Source of the DNA: Desulfovibrio sp. 86
Lineage (GTDB): Bacteria; Desulfobacterota; Desulfovibrionia; Desulfovibrionales; Desulfovibrionaceae
Assembly: GCF_902702915.1 (NCBI RefSeq)
Contig: NZ_LR738849.1
Location: forward strand, 1,178,001 to 1,242,000
Direction of reading: 5' to 3'
Length of the DNA stretch: 64,000 bases
Shown here: positions 45,968 through 55,147 of the stretch, piece by piece
Layout: each line of letters begins with the position of its first letter
How positions within the stretch are numbered: position 1 is the stretch's first letter
Translations under genes and position numbers: made by a program
The notes under the pieces: generated by a model
What the model saw: only the letters and a program-made list of their open reading frames with translations
What the model was told of the DNA's origin: nothing
The model's database searches: none

Positions 45968-46117
45968 TAGACAGGGTCGGCACGAGATGAATTTTCAGTT
46001 ATATCAAGGAGAACGAGCCTTTTATGCAGGGAGTGTACTCTGATCGTACTCGACCGGAATAAAAGGCGAAGCTCGACGCCGAAATAACTGGAAAGGCGCT
46101 CGTGACGGCACTGTCTA
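45968..46117. repeat. 150-bp TAGACAG-family element (copy 2, inverted relative to 7629)
   Basis: TAGACAGGGTCGGCACGAG... to ...GTGACGGCACTGTCTA: both ends are intact here and form ~33-bp terminal inverted repeats. The interior (GGGAGTGTACTCTGATCGTACTCGACC) matches copy 1 in reverse complement. Confidence 0.85.
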
Positions 46118-46128
46118 GGGGTGGGGGC

Positions 46129-46168
46129 GTGGGGGAGGGACCCTTTTACAAAAGGGTCCCTCCCCCAC
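46129..46168 (-). terminator. Terminator cassette (copy 6), downstream of qmoD
   Basis: GTGGGGGAGGGACCCTTTT / AAAAGGGTCCCTCCCCCAC with the G-rich tail on its left, so it is oriented to end the minus-strand qmo transcript, 29 bases after the qmoD stop. Confidence 0.8.
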
Positions 46169-46196
46169 AGAACTCTTCACCCCAAACAACTTTGTT

Positions 46197-46922
46197 CTAG
46201 AAACCGAAACCGTCAGAACTCGCGCCGGAAGCTCCGAAGCCGAAATCGTCGGGCACGGCGTTTTCTTCAATGGCTTCAGCCGCGGCTTCGTCGCCGGAGG
46301 CGGTCAGGGCCGCGCCAGCGCCGCCAGCCATGACCATGCCCTTAAGGCCGTCCTTGATGGCGTCTTTGATATTCATGAGCAAATCGTCATGGTTGACGGC
46401 GATCTTGCCCTGGTATTCGGCCGTCTGACGGCGCAGGCCGCCGATATCGGCGTTCAGGGTCTTGATCTTGGCTTCCAGTTCATCAACCTTTTTGGACAGC
46501 GCTTCGGCGCGGGCTTCCGTGGGCTCGAGGGCGCGTACGCGTTCTTCAAGAGCCGTGGCGGCGGAAGTCTGGGCAACCATGCTGTCATAGACTTCGCCCA
46601 GGAAGTCCAGCACCTTGTCAACCATGGCCTTGGTGTGACCGTCCATGGCGGGGAGGGAAACATTGTCGCCAAGCAGGCTTCTGCCGTTGCTCACAAAGGC
46701 GTCCCAGGACTGGCCTTCTTTCCATTCCAGTTCCAGAAACTTGGGGAAGCAACGGGCCAGCCAGGTGGCGGCGAAGGGGCCCACGGCCTTGGCGCAGGTG
46801 TCACAGACAACGGTGCGCCCGGCCACAAAACCGGCGATTTCCTTTACGTCCACGCCATCCTTGCCCACCACCAGGGCAAGCACGGACTCCACAGGAAAAA
46901 CTTTGCGAGATGTATCGGACAT
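46197..46922 (-). CDS. qmoD: QmoD-like protein, promoter-distal gene of the qmo operon
   Basis: 241 aa. Position right after qmoC and overall character match the fourth qmo gene of Desulfovibrio, a conserved cytoplasmic protein reported to matter for growth on sulfate. The N-terminal part holds CDTCAKAVGPFAATWLARCFP; a coiled coil (~125-185, LEERVRALEPTEARAEALSKK) follows; the C-terminus is Ala/Glu-rich and ends with the repeats DFGFGASGASSDGFGF. The ATG at 46922 has GAGGAGGAGG upstream; an in-frame ATG 36 bases earlier is less likely. No enzymatic motif is seen. Confidence 0.8.
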   Translation of the reverse strand: MSDTSRKVFPVESVLALVVGKDGVDVKEIAGFVAGRTVVCDTCAKAVGPFAATWLARCFPKFLELEWKEGQSWDAFVSNGRSLLGDNVSLPAMDGHTKAMVDKVLDFLGEVYDSMVAQTSAATALEERVRALEPTEARAEALSKKVDELEAKIKTLNADIGGLRRQTAEYQGKIAVNHDDLLMNIKDAIKDGLKGMVMAGGAGAALTASGDEAAAEAIEENAVPDDFGFGASGASSDGFGF

Positions 46923-47029
46923 GGCGGCCTCCTCCTCGGAGATCGTATTTTTATTCATGAAAACTCTGTTCCAACAGTCCAAACGTTGGCGTCGCCCCGG
47001 CCGGCATGAAGCCAGCCGGGGTCCGTCAG

Positions 47030-48211
47030 CTAGCTCCTGCCGTACATGCGGGCGTACAGCAACGCCACTGTGCGGTATAAAATATGCCCGAGCTTGGACC
47101 AGGGCAGATAGGCGAAAAGCATCCACACACATACCAGGTGCAGGTAATACACGACAAAGGCAGGCACAATGGCGTCCGCCAGGCGGAAGCCCTGAGCCAT
47201 CACGCCCGTGAGCGCGATTACCCATATGATGCCCAGCAGGTACCAGTCGTACCAGCTTGAGCCCTGGAACTTGGGATTCAGACGCAGACGGCGAACCGTC
47301 AGCAGGCCCAGGCCCAGCAGCAGCATGAACGCGCCGATGTTGGCCAGAATCTTCACCGGGAAGGTCAGCGGCATGGGCGTTTCAATCTTGATGAGCGGAA
47401 TGACCTTGCCGCCCCAATGGCCCAAAGCCACTACAGCCGTCACAAAGGCCAGGATGGCGAAGCTCCACACCAGAAGGAAGTGGCCGTTTTTGCGGCTGGG
47501 CGTTTCCTTGCCGGTGACGGGGCCGTCTTCGCAATCGTCGAACTTGCGGTGGGTGATGATTTCATCCCACAGCACGTCCCACAGATGCCAGACCCAGCAT
47601 TTGGTCTTGCCGATAACGGTCATCTTGCCTTCAGGCTTGAATTGCGCCCACAGCTTCATGGCCCCCCGCGCCAGTATGAACAGCGCGGTGAAGAAGGTCA
47701 GCATGAAGATGGGGTCAATGGTGTAGTCGCCGTAGAATATCTGGCCGAAGACGATTCGGCCGTCGGCGGCGCGGGGGAACCACTGGCCGCCGTTAAAGCC
47801 GGCGCGGATCCACCACACCACAAGCCAGAGCACCGCCGGGATGGCGAAGAGAATGGGCAGGCCAGCGGGCTTGCTCATCCACTTGCCCACGATGGAAGGC
47901 TCGGTCAGATCTTTATAGATGACATTGCGTGCCGCGCCCATGAGGTCGGCAGGCTTGGCGCCACGGGGGCACAGGTCGGAGCAGTTGCCGCAGTTGTGGC
48001 AGAGCCACAAGTCTATATCAGCGCGCAGCTTGTCCTTGAGGCCCCAGGAGGCCCATACCATTTCCTTGCGCGGATAGGGCGCGTTGGCAGGAGCCAGGGG
48101 GCAGGCCACGGAACACGTGGCGCACTGGTAGCACTTCTTGAGGGACTCGCCCCCCGCTTCTTCCAGCGCCCTGGCGAACTCCAGGTCAGGTTTGATTGTA
48201 ATTTGTGCCAT
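47030..48211 (-). CDS. qmoC: QmoC, membrane subunit of the quinone-interacting oxidoreductase
   Basis: 393 aa, a natural fusion of HdrC-like and HdrE-like parts. The first ~110 residues carry two [4Fe-4S] motifs, CYQCATCSVACPLAPA and CHNCGNCSDLCPRGA. The remainder has about six membrane helices of the cytochrome b (NarI-like) type with several helix histidines (ALGHWGG, YYLHLVC). It takes electrons from menaquinol and passes them to QmoAB. The ATG at 48211 is 13 bases after the qmoB stop, with GGAGG-like sequence between. Confidence 0.93.
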   Translation of the reverse strand: MAQITIKPDLEFARALEEAGGESLKKCYQCATCSVACPLAPANAPYPRKEMVWASWGLKDKLRADIDLWLCHNCGNCSDLCPRGAKPADLMGAARNVIYKDLTEPSIVGKWMSKPAGLPILFAIPAVLWLVVWWIRAGFNGGQWFPRAADGRIVFGQIFYGDYTIDPIFMLTFFTALFILARGAMKLWAQFKPEGKMTVIGKTKCWVWHLWDVLWDEIITHRKFDDCEDGPVTGKETPSRKNGHFLLVWSFAILAFVTAVVALGHWGGKVIPLIKIETPMPLTFPVKILANIGAFMLLLGLGLLTVRRLRLNPKFQGSSWYDWYLLGIIWVIALTGVMAQGFRLADAIVPAFVVYYLHLVCVWMLFAYLPWSKLGHILYRTVALLYARMYGRS

Positions 48212-48224
48212 TGCTGCCTTCCTC

Positions 48225-50510
48225 CTACATGCCCTTGAACGGGTTGGGGCCCATTGCCATGATGCGGTCCACAAAGCCGTCGATGAGGTTGGGGACCTTG
48301 TCGTACTCGTCAATGGCCACTTCAAGCAGTTCCACCCGTTCAGGCTGCACGCCCAGGCGGTTGAGAGTCTCGGCTATGTTGTCCTTGCGCTTGGCGCAGA
48401 TTTCGGAGCCTTTCACAAAGTGGCACTGGTAGTCGTCGCCATACTTGCAGCCCAGCAGCATCACACCGTCATAGCCCTTGCTCATGGCGTCGGACACCCA
48501 GATGGCGTTGACCGAACCAAGGCAGCGCACGGGGATGATGCGGCAGTAGGGGCTCCAGGGCTTGTGGCGCTCACCGGCCATATCCAGGGCGGGGTAGGCG
48601 TCGTTTTCGCAAGCCAGGATCAGCACGCGGGGGCCGTCTTTCTTGAAGTCCTTGGGCACCTGCACTTCACGTATCATGGAGCCGATCTGGTCGATATTGT
48701 AGTTCGCGAAGGAGATGACGCGCTCGGGGCAGGCCCCAAAACAGGTGCCGCAGCGGCGGCAGCGCGTGGGGTTGAGCCTGGGCGTACCCTTTTCGTCATC
48801 GTCCAGCGCGCCAAAGGGACATTCCTCGGTGCAGCGCTTGCACTGGGTGCAGCGAACCATGTTGAACAGCGGGTAGGACAGGTCGCCCGAACGCGGGTGC
48901 ACGGCCACGCCGTGGCTTGCCGCCTCAATGCACTGCACGGCTTTGAGCACCGCGCCCTTGGCGTCTTCTTCACAGGCGTCCATGGTCAGGGGCTGACGCA
49001 CGCAACCCGCCGCGTACACGCCGGTGCGGCGCGTTTCGTAGGGGAAGCAGATGTAGTTTGAGTCGGCAAAGCCGTCAAACAGCGCCAGATCGGGAAAATC
49101 CGGGCCCTGACGATAGTCGAAATGGATGGTCACGTCCTTGGCCGTGGTGGGCACAAGGCCCGTAGGCAGAACAACCATGTCCACATCAAGGTCAAAATCC
49201 ATGCCCAGCAGCGTGTTTTTGCACTCAACGACCATGTGGTTGCCAGCCTCACGGATGTCCGTGACGTCGGCCTTGGTCATCATGACGCCCAGGCGTTCCT
49301 GCATCTTCTTGTAGAAGCGCTCCAGGATGCCGGGAACAGTCATGTCCTTGTAAAGGATGAAGGTCTGACAGGCATCGTCGGTCTTTTCACAGACGGTATT
49401 GGCCAGACGCAGCATGCCCACGCTGTTGACGGCGTTGGAGTACGCCAAGTGGCGGATGCTTTCGAGGTCTTCTTTCACAAAGACTTCTTCGCCTTCAGCG
49501 GCAGGGGCTGCGGCAGGGGTTGCGCCAGACTCTGGGGCAGGCGCTTCGCCCTCAAGGGGGCAGCCTTCCACAGCCTCGGTCACGGCCTTTTCGGCCATGG
49601 TGGTATCAAGCACAAAGGCTATGCGGTTGGCCTTGACCTGGTCGGCGACCAGCATCTTGCCAAAGGTGGCGGCGTCCACCACCATGGGGCTTTTGCCCAG
49701 GCCCATGGGAGCGAGGTACTTCTGGTCCAGGGCCACCCAGCCCGTGGCCAGCACAACAGCGCCCACTTCCACTTCCACCGTGCCGGAGGCTGTGTCGATG
49801 GCGGCCTTGAATTCGCCCGGCTGGCCTTCCAGCTTCTGCATCCGGGCGCTTGTGTAAATCTTGATCTTGGGGCTGCCCATGGCCTCGCTGACCTTGGCCA
49901 CGAGGTTGGTGGACTGCTTGTTTTCCCAGGGCGAAGCCAGAGGTGAGGCCATGGGAATGTTGTTGGCCGCGCCGCCCAGCTTGTCGCTTTTTTCCACCAG
50001 CACCACTTCATAGCCGGTGGCCGCAGCTTCAAGGGCCGCCGTAAGGCCGGTCCAGCCGCCGCCAATAACCAGAATGCGCTGCACGCCCGCCACCGAAGCG
50101 GCTTCGGGAGCCTCGCTCTTCTGCAGTTTCACCACGCCCATGTTCACGTAGTCGCGGGCCATGAGCCGCAGCAGTTCAGGCGCGCCCTTGGCTGTATCCA
50201 CAGGGCTTCTGTCGGGATTTTTGTATGCCTGCACGCATTGTTCGCGCAGGTTCACGTGTTCGATCAGCACGGGCAGGCGATAGAGTTCGCCGTCCACGCG
50301 CGGGGAAGCGCCGCAGAGCAGCACGCCGTCAAGGCCCTGGGCCTCGATGTCAGCCTTGATTTCATCCAAGGCCAATGCCAGCACGGGAACCACCTTAACC
50401 ACGGCAGTGAGATCGCCCCACTTTTCCGCAGTTTGGGCGGCAAGCGCCTCTACGTCGAGGCCGCCGCCGATGTTCTGCTGGTCAAAATAGACGCCAATCT
50501 TACCGGCCAT
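48225..50510 (-). CDS. qmoB: QmoB, HdrA/MvhD-like flavoprotein subunit
   Basis: 761 aa. An HdrA-like flavoprotein with the FAD loop ILVIGGGWTGLTAALEAA near residue 142, then two [4Fe-4S] motifs (CTQCKRCTEECPFGAL, CRRCGTCFGACPERVI). The last ~140 residues form an MvhD-like domain (VLILACENDAYPALD, PVRCLGSVNAIW, GCKYGDDYQCHF). It relays electrons from QmoC towards AprAB in the cytoplasm. The stop of qmoA is four bases away. A Pro/Ala/Glu-rich linker (APAPESGATPAAAPAAEGE) interrupts the flavoprotein part. Confidence 0.94.
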   Translation of the reverse strand: MAGKIGVYFDQQNIGGGLDVEALAAQTAEKWGDLTAVVKVVPVLALALDEIKADIEAQGLDGVLLCGASPRVDGELYRLPVLIEHVNLREQCVQAYKNPDRSPVDTAKGAPELLRLMARDYVNMGVVKLQKSEAPEAASVAGVQRILVIGGGWTGLTAALEAAATGYEVVLVEKSDKLGGAANNIPMASPLASPWENKQSTNLVAKVSEAMGSPKIKIYTSARMQKLEGQPGEFKAAIDTASGTVEVEVGAVVLATGWVALDQKYLAPMGLGKSPMVVDAATFGKMLVADQVKANRIAFVLDTTMAEKAVTEAVEGCPLEGEAPAPESGATPAAAPAAEGEEVFVKEDLESIRHLAYSNAVNSVGMLRLANTVCEKTDDACQTFILYKDMTVPGILERFYKKMQERLGVMMTKADVTDIREAGNHMVVECKNTLLGMDFDLDVDMVVLPTGLVPTTAKDVTIHFDYRQGPDFPDLALFDGFADSNYICFPYETRRTGVYAAGCVRQPLTMDACEEDAKGAVLKAVQCIEAASHGVAVHPRSGDLSYPLFNMVRCTQCKRCTEECPFGALDDDEKGTPRLNPTRCRRCGTCFGACPERVISFANYNIDQIGSMIREVQVPKDFKKDGPRVLILACENDAYPALDMAGERHKPWSPYCRIIPVRCLGSVNAIWVSDAMSKGYDGVMLLGCKYGDDYQCHFVKGSEICAKRKDNIAETLNRLGVQPERVELLEVAIDEYDKVPNLIDGFVDRIMAMGPNPFKGM

Positions 50511-50515
50511 GCCGC

Positions 50516-51751
50516 CTACCTCCCTTTCACCGTTTGTACCGCCTTCAGGGCGGCGGCTGTGCCGGACTGAGCCGAGCGCATCACATCAAGGGGCATGCGA
50601 GCGCAACCGGCTGCAAAAATACCGGCCTCTTCACCGCCCGCCACAAAGCCTTCTTCATCAAGAGGCAGGGGCAGAGGCGCGTCTTCACCGGCCAGCGAGG
50701 GCTGCATGCCCGTGGCCAGTACAACAAGGTCATAATCAAGGGTGAGTTTTTCACCGCTCACGGCGTCCTCGGCGGTCAGGCGAACCTTGTCGCCTTCGGC
50801 CTGCACGGCGTCAGCCACTTTGCCCTTGACAAAATGCACATTGGGCATGGCCTTGACCTTTTCAAGCACCTTCACATAGCGGCCAGGGGCGCGCAGGTCG
50901 ATGTAGTACACCGTGATCTGCGTTTCAGGGCTTTGCTCGGCCAGATACTGGCAGTGCTTGAGCGTGGCCATACAGCAGATATAGGAGCAATAGTTCAGGT
51001 GGTTCTGGTCGCGGGAACCCGCACACTGCACAAAGGCCACATGGTGCGGCCTGCGCCCGTCAGTGGGACGCACTATGCGCCCGCCGGTGGGCCCGCTGGG
51101 CGCGGCAAGGCGCTCAAGCTGCATGTTGGTAATGCAGTTTTTCACGGCGCCGGCGCCAAGGTTGGTGAGGCGGGTCACGTCGTAGGGCTTCCAGCCGGTG
51201 GCGACGACCACCGCGCCAACGCTGAGCTCGATTTCGCGAGGCCCTTCATTCACGTCCAGAAACTGGTTGCCCGCAACGCGGGCCGCGTCGGCCTTGGAAA
51301 GCCCCTTCATGTCCAGCGTGTAACGGCTGGGGAAGGCAAAGGGCATGGCCTTGAAAAGGGCCTTGCGCTTGGAAAGGCCGAAGTCAAATTCGCTGGGGGT
51401 TTCACCGTCCAGACTGGAAGCCAGCAGGCCGAAATCCACATTGTGGGGCGCCGTGTGGCGCGGTTCGATGCGCACCTTCACGGTGTAGTCGCCCTTGACC
51501 CCGCGAAAGCCGACCACTTCTGCCTGGGTAAAGAACTTCACACGGGGATTTTTCCTGATACGCTGGAACTGGATTTCCAGGCCGCAGGAGGGAGGACAGA
51601 GTTTTGGGAAATATTTGTTGAGCTGAGCCACGCGGCCCCCGAGCCAGGGCGACTTTTCGACGATATAGACGTCGTGGCCCAGTTCCGCCGCTTCAATGGC
51701 GGCTGTAAGGCCTGCAAAGCCGCCGCCCACGACGAGAATGGCATTGGACAT
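50516..51751 (-). CDS. qmoA: QmoA, HdrA-like flavoprotein subunit
   Basis: 411 aa, a shorter HdrA relative. FAD loop ILVVGGGFAGLTAAIEAAE at the N-terminus, EKSPWLGGRVAQLNKYFPKLCPPSCGLE, and the CAGSRDQNHLNYCSYICC block that HdrA-type proteins share. First gene of qmoABC; the ATG at 51751 has AGGAGGA nearby, and an upstream extension of the frame is rejected. The 433-bp gap to aprA (51752-52184) holds hairpins only (CCCGCTGACGG / CCGTCCAGCGGG at 51957-51984 and one at 52138). Confidence 0.94.
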   Translation of the reverse strand: MSNAILVVGGGFAGLTAAIEAAELGHDVYIVEKSPWLGGRVAQLNKYFPKLCPPSCGLEIQFQRIRKNPRVKFFTQAEVVGFRGVKGDYTVKVRIEPRHTAPHNVDFGLLASSLDGETPSEFDFGLSKRKALFKAMPFAFPSRYTLDMKGLSKADAARVAGNQFLDVNEGPREIELSVGAVVVATGWKPYDVTRLTNLGAGAVKNCITNMQLERLAAPSGPTGGRIVRPTDGRRPHHVAFVQCAGSRDQNHLNYCSYICCMATLKHCQYLAEQSPETQITVYYIDLRAPGRYVKVLEKVKAMPNVHFVKGKVADAVQAEGDKVRLTAEDAVSGEKLTLDYDLVVLATGMQPSLAGEDAPLPLPLDEEGFVAGGEEAGIFAAGCARMPLDVMRSAQSGTAAALKAVQTVKGR

Positions 51752-52137
51752 CCTGGATATCCTCCTGCGTTGTTGCATAGCGGCTGAAGAAGCGCCAAAG
51801 GGCTTCCGCCGCAGAAAAAAGGGTGGCCGCATCCGGCCTGTCTTAACGGGCTCCGGCTCTAACCGGCTGCCGACGATCAATCGCCCTGCCTGAGTGCGAT
51901 GATCCTGAGCCGTCCACGCGCCCTCAAGACACTGCCTCCCCATAACCGGCAAAACTCCCGCTGACGGTCTTGCCGTCCAGCGGGGAGCGTGAGGGCCAAA
52001 CATGCCGTAAAGCTGTTGGTCTGGCATCCGGGCTGCATGCCTTGGCCTGGCAGCTTCCGCGCTGTGCGGCGGCTGCTCTTATTTTCACGCTCTCTGTGTT
52101 TCTTTCGCACGCCCCTTGACTGAACATGCGTACAGCC

Positions 52138-52165
52138 AAGGGGGCGGCCTTACGGCCGCCCCTTT
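52138..52165. terminator. Hairpin between aprA and qmoA
   Basis: AAGGGGGCGGCC / GGCCGCCCCTTT with loop TTAC, 20 bases past the aprA stop. On the minus strand no T-run follows, so read-through into qmo is plausible. Confidence 0.6.
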
Positions 52166-52184
52166 AGTGCTGTAATGCCGCCGA

Positions 52185-54173
52185 CTAGTCGGGGATGATC
52201 TGGTAATAGGGCTTCTTGAAGATCTTGGTCTCGCCAGTGGCGGGATCGTACTTGGAGTTCACGAAGCACTTCCACTTGGTGTCGTCCAGGCCCATGAAGT
52301 CCGCACGATAGTAGAAGCCGGGATAACGGGATTCTTCGCGGAAGGAGATGTGCTGCATGTGCAGGCGCACCGTCCACAGGCGATGGTAGTTTTCCCAGCA
52401 GCGCAGCAGTTCGTGCAGGTCACGGGAGGCCAGCTTGAGGGAGTCTTCTTCCATCATGGCAAGCAGGTTGAAGCCCGTGTCGAGCAGAGCCTTGGAGGTG
52501 GTGTAGTAGGTGCTCACGCCGCCGCCGTATTCGTCGGTGCACTTCACAAGACGCATCATGAAGTTCTTGGGCGTGATGTAGTTGGGGTTGACCACGGGGT
52601 CGGTGGAGGCGTCCTTGCCAGCGAGGAAGTTGTAGTAAGGACGGTAGATCAGCTTCTTCAGTTCGTCGGCGGTTTCCTTGACCTCGGGCTTGAAGTCCTT
52701 GTGGTCAAGGCACCAGCGCACCATCTGCTTGCCGGCGATGCGGCCTTCAGCATGGGAACCGGAAGAGAACTTGTGGCCGGAAGCGCCCACGCCGTCGGCG
52801 CAGGTGAACAGACCTTCAACGGTGGTCATGCGGTTGTAGACTTTGCCGTTGGCAGCGCGAACCTTGTAGTCTTCGGGCACCCAGGCTTCGTCGGGACCGG
52901 ACACCCAAATGCCGCAGCAACCGGAGTGGGAGCCGAGCAGGTAGGGTTCGGTGGGCATGATTTCGGAACCGCGTTCTTCAGGAGCGGTATTGGTGCAGGC
53001 CCACAGGTTGGCCTGGCCAACGCACATGTCGAGGAAGTCTTCCCAGGCTTCGGACTCAAGTTCCTTCTGCTGCTCTTCGTTCAGAGTGGCGAAGGTGGTC
53101 TGCAGGGCAGTCTTGGTGTCCATGTAGATGGGGCCGCGACCTTCGCGCATTTCGCGAAGCATCATGTGGTTACGCAGGCAGGTCGGGATGACATGGCCCT
53201 TGGCGTAGCCGCGATCTTCGTAGGGCTTCAGCATGGCACGGTTGGTCACGCAGTAGTCTTCGCCCTTGCTGTTGGTGGCTTTGGCCTTGAACAGAAGGAA
53301 CCACGCGCCCACGGGGCCGTAACCGTCCTTGAAGCGGGCGGGCACGAAGCGGTTTTCCATCATGGTCATTTCAGCGCCGACTTGAGCGCACATGGTATAG
53401 GTAGAACCGGCGTTCCACACGGGATACCAGGCGCGGCCCATGCCTTCACCGGTGGAGCGGGGACGGTACACGTTCACCGCGCCGCCAGCTGCCACCATAA
53501 CGGCGTTGGCTTTAAAGATGTGCACTTCGTTGGCGCGCAGGTTGAAGCCCACGGCGCCGGCGATGCGGTTGGGGGTATTTTTGTCGAGCAGCAGCTTCAC
53601 GATGAAGATGCGCTCCATGATGCGGTCTTCACCCAGGGCATTCTTGGCAGCTTCGGCCACGATGCACTTGTAGGATTCACCGTTGATCATGATCTGCCAG
53701 CGACCGGAACGCACGGGGGCGTCGCCCTTACGCAGGCTCTTGCCGGCGGCCTTGGCGGCAGCGCCGTTCATGTTGTGGCCGTCTTCACCCTTGATCCAGC
53801 AGGGCAGACCCCAGTCTTCGAACAGATGCACGGAGTCGTCAACGTGACGGCCGCAGTCGAAGATAAGGTCTTCGCGGACCAGACCCATAAGGTCGGTGCG
53901 GACCATGCGCACGTAGTCGTCGGCGCTGTTGTCGCCCAGGTAGGTGTTGATGGCGGAAAGGCCCTGAGCCACGGCGCCGGAGCGCTCGAGGGAAGCCTTG
54001 TCGCAAAGCATAATTTTCAGGCCATGCTTGTCGCCCCAGCGCACTGCTTCAAAAGCGGTGCCGCAGGAACCCATGCCGCCGCCCACGATGAGCAGGTCAA
54101 CCGCATGTTCTTTCACTTCGGGTTCGGCAATGGCTACGCCCTTGGTCGCTTCCTTGACGGGAATCATAGGCAT
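52185..54173 (-). CDS. aprA: Adenylylsulfate (APS) reductase alpha subunit
   Basis: 662-aa FAD subunit that reduces APS to sulfite and AMP, the second step of dissimilatory sulfate reduction. The FAD loop is DLLIVGGGMGSCGTAFEA, and the substrate-site regions typical of AprA follow (ENRFVPARFKDGYGPVGAW, SHSGCCGIWVSGPDEAWVPEDYK, GVGASGHKFSSGSHAEGRI). Length and motifs are those of Desulfovibrio AprA. It lies 37 bases after aprB, with AAGGAG before the ATG. Confidence 0.98.
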   Translation of the reverse strand: MPMIPVKEATKGVAIAEPEVKEHAVDLLIVGGGMGSCGTAFEAVRWGDKHGLKIMLCDKASLERSGAVAQGLSAINTYLGDNSADDYVRMVRTDLMGLVREDLIFDCGRHVDDSVHLFEDWGLPCWIKGEDGHNMNGAAAKAAGKSLRKGDAPVRSGRWQIMINGESYKCIVAEAAKNALGEDRIMERIFIVKLLLDKNTPNRIAGAVGFNLRANEVHIFKANAVMVAAGGAVNVYRPRSTGEGMGRAWYPVWNAGSTYTMCAQVGAEMTMMENRFVPARFKDGYGPVGAWFLLFKAKATNSKGEDYCVTNRAMLKPYEDRGYAKGHVIPTCLRNHMMLREMREGRGPIYMDTKTALQTTFATLNEEQQKELESEAWEDFLDMCVGQANLWACTNTAPEERGSEIMPTEPYLLGSHSGCCGIWVSGPDEAWVPEDYKVRAANGKVYNRMTTVEGLFTCADGVGASGHKFSSGSHAEGRIAGKQMVRWCLDHKDFKPEVKETADELKKLIYRPYYNFLAGKDASTDPVVNPNYITPKNFMMRLVKCTDEYGGGVSTYYTTSKALLDTGFNLLAMMEEDSLKLASRDLHELLRCWENYHRLWTVRLHMQHISFREESRYPGFYYRADFMGLDDTKWKCFVNSKYDPATGETKIFKKPYYQIIPD

Positions 54174-54210
54174 AATGGTATCTCCTTATCGCACTAGCGG
54201 TTGCAAAAGC

Positions 54211-54699
54211 CTAGCGGCCGATTTCCATGCAGGTAAGAGCCTTATCGGCTTCCAACATTTCGAACTTCTTGCCGAGAGCTTCCTTGGGGGCAACCAGGGC
54301 GGTTTCGGTGAAGAGCAGTTCGTCTTCGATGTTGGCGCCTTCGGGATGACCTTCAAAAGGCTTGATGGAACCTTCCGGCGTGGTGCGAATGGGGAACTTG
54401 AAACGCTTGACATTGCCGTTCCGGAACTGAACCGTCCACATGATCGAGTCGGCCGAGCGCATGGGGATACAGGTTCCGCCCATGGGAGCGAAGTCGGCGT
54501 AGGGGCGGGCCGTAATGGCGCCCTGGGGGCAGATCTTCACGCAGGAATAGCATTCCCAGCAGGCATCGGGTTCCTGGTTGTAGGCCTTCATTTCCTCTGC
54601 ATCGAGGATCATGAGGTCGTTGGGGCAAATGTACATGCAGGCCGTCTTTTCGCCACCCTTGCAGCCGTCACATTTGGACGGATCGACATAAGTCGGCAT
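54211..54699 (-). CDS. aprB: APS reductase beta subunit (ferredoxin-type)
   Basis: 162 aa. Two [4Fe-4S] sites, CDGCKGGEKTACMYICPNDL and CWECYSCVKICPQGAI, route electrons to the AprA flavin; the C-terminal ~60 residues form the tail that wraps AprA. The ATG at 54699 follows GGAGG by seven bases. It is the first gene of aprBA and is preceded by a good promoter candidate at 54828-54857. Confidence 0.97.
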   Translation of the reverse strand: MPTYVDPSKCDGCKGGEKTACMYICPNDLMILDAEEMKAYNQEPDACWECYSCVKICPQGAITARPYADFAPMGGTCIPMRSADSIMWTVQFRNGNVKRFKFPIRTTPEGSIKPFEGHPEGANIEDELLFTETALVAPKEALGKKFEMLEADKALTCMEIGR

Positions 54700-54797
54700 A
54701 CGTATCCTCCAACTCTTTAAAAGTGTTTGAAAACCCACCGGGTTCGGCGTGGCGTGGCGGCAGATTCCGACACGCCGGGGTTAGCCGAGCGCTTTCG

Positions 54798-54857
54798 CAA
54801 CAATTGTTGGGCGAATGGCTTGCGCAATTAGTAACAAGCACTTAGCGTCCGAGTCAA
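54798..54857 (-). promoter_or_regulatory. Predicted aprBA promoter with downstream palindrome
   Basis: On the minus strand, TTGACT (54857-54852), an 18-base spacer and TACTAA (54833-54828) form a near-consensus sigma-70 promoter about 130 bases before aprB. Just past the expected start is the 12-bp palindrome CAACAATTGTTG (54798-54809), a possible operator. The remaining stretch to 55147 is AT-rich with no gene. Confidence 0.6.
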
Positions 54858-55147
54858 GCCCCCTCTGCAAAAATTCGTGGAAAGTCTACAGCGCCAAACA
54901 TCAATTCTTTTTAAATTTAAATAGGTTAATCGTCTTGTGAAAAAAAAATTAATCCCCGTTTCAAACCATCCCCCGCAGAGTCCTCGCGAGCCGACCCTTG
55001 CAAGAGAAGCCATTTCAAGCTAACACGCATGCGCAGAGAAAGGAAGACTGTGACACTGAATTGTTACACATTTCTGCCAACCCTCTGTTATTCCATACAA
55101 CGTATAAGCATTTGCATATCCCTTCCATTTTTCTCACAGGAAAGAGC

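Noticed and set aside
54927-54945. Rex operator upstream of aprB
   Set aside because: Only one half-site (TTGTGAA) is present and the other half is an A-run; it also lies well upstream of the predicted promoter.
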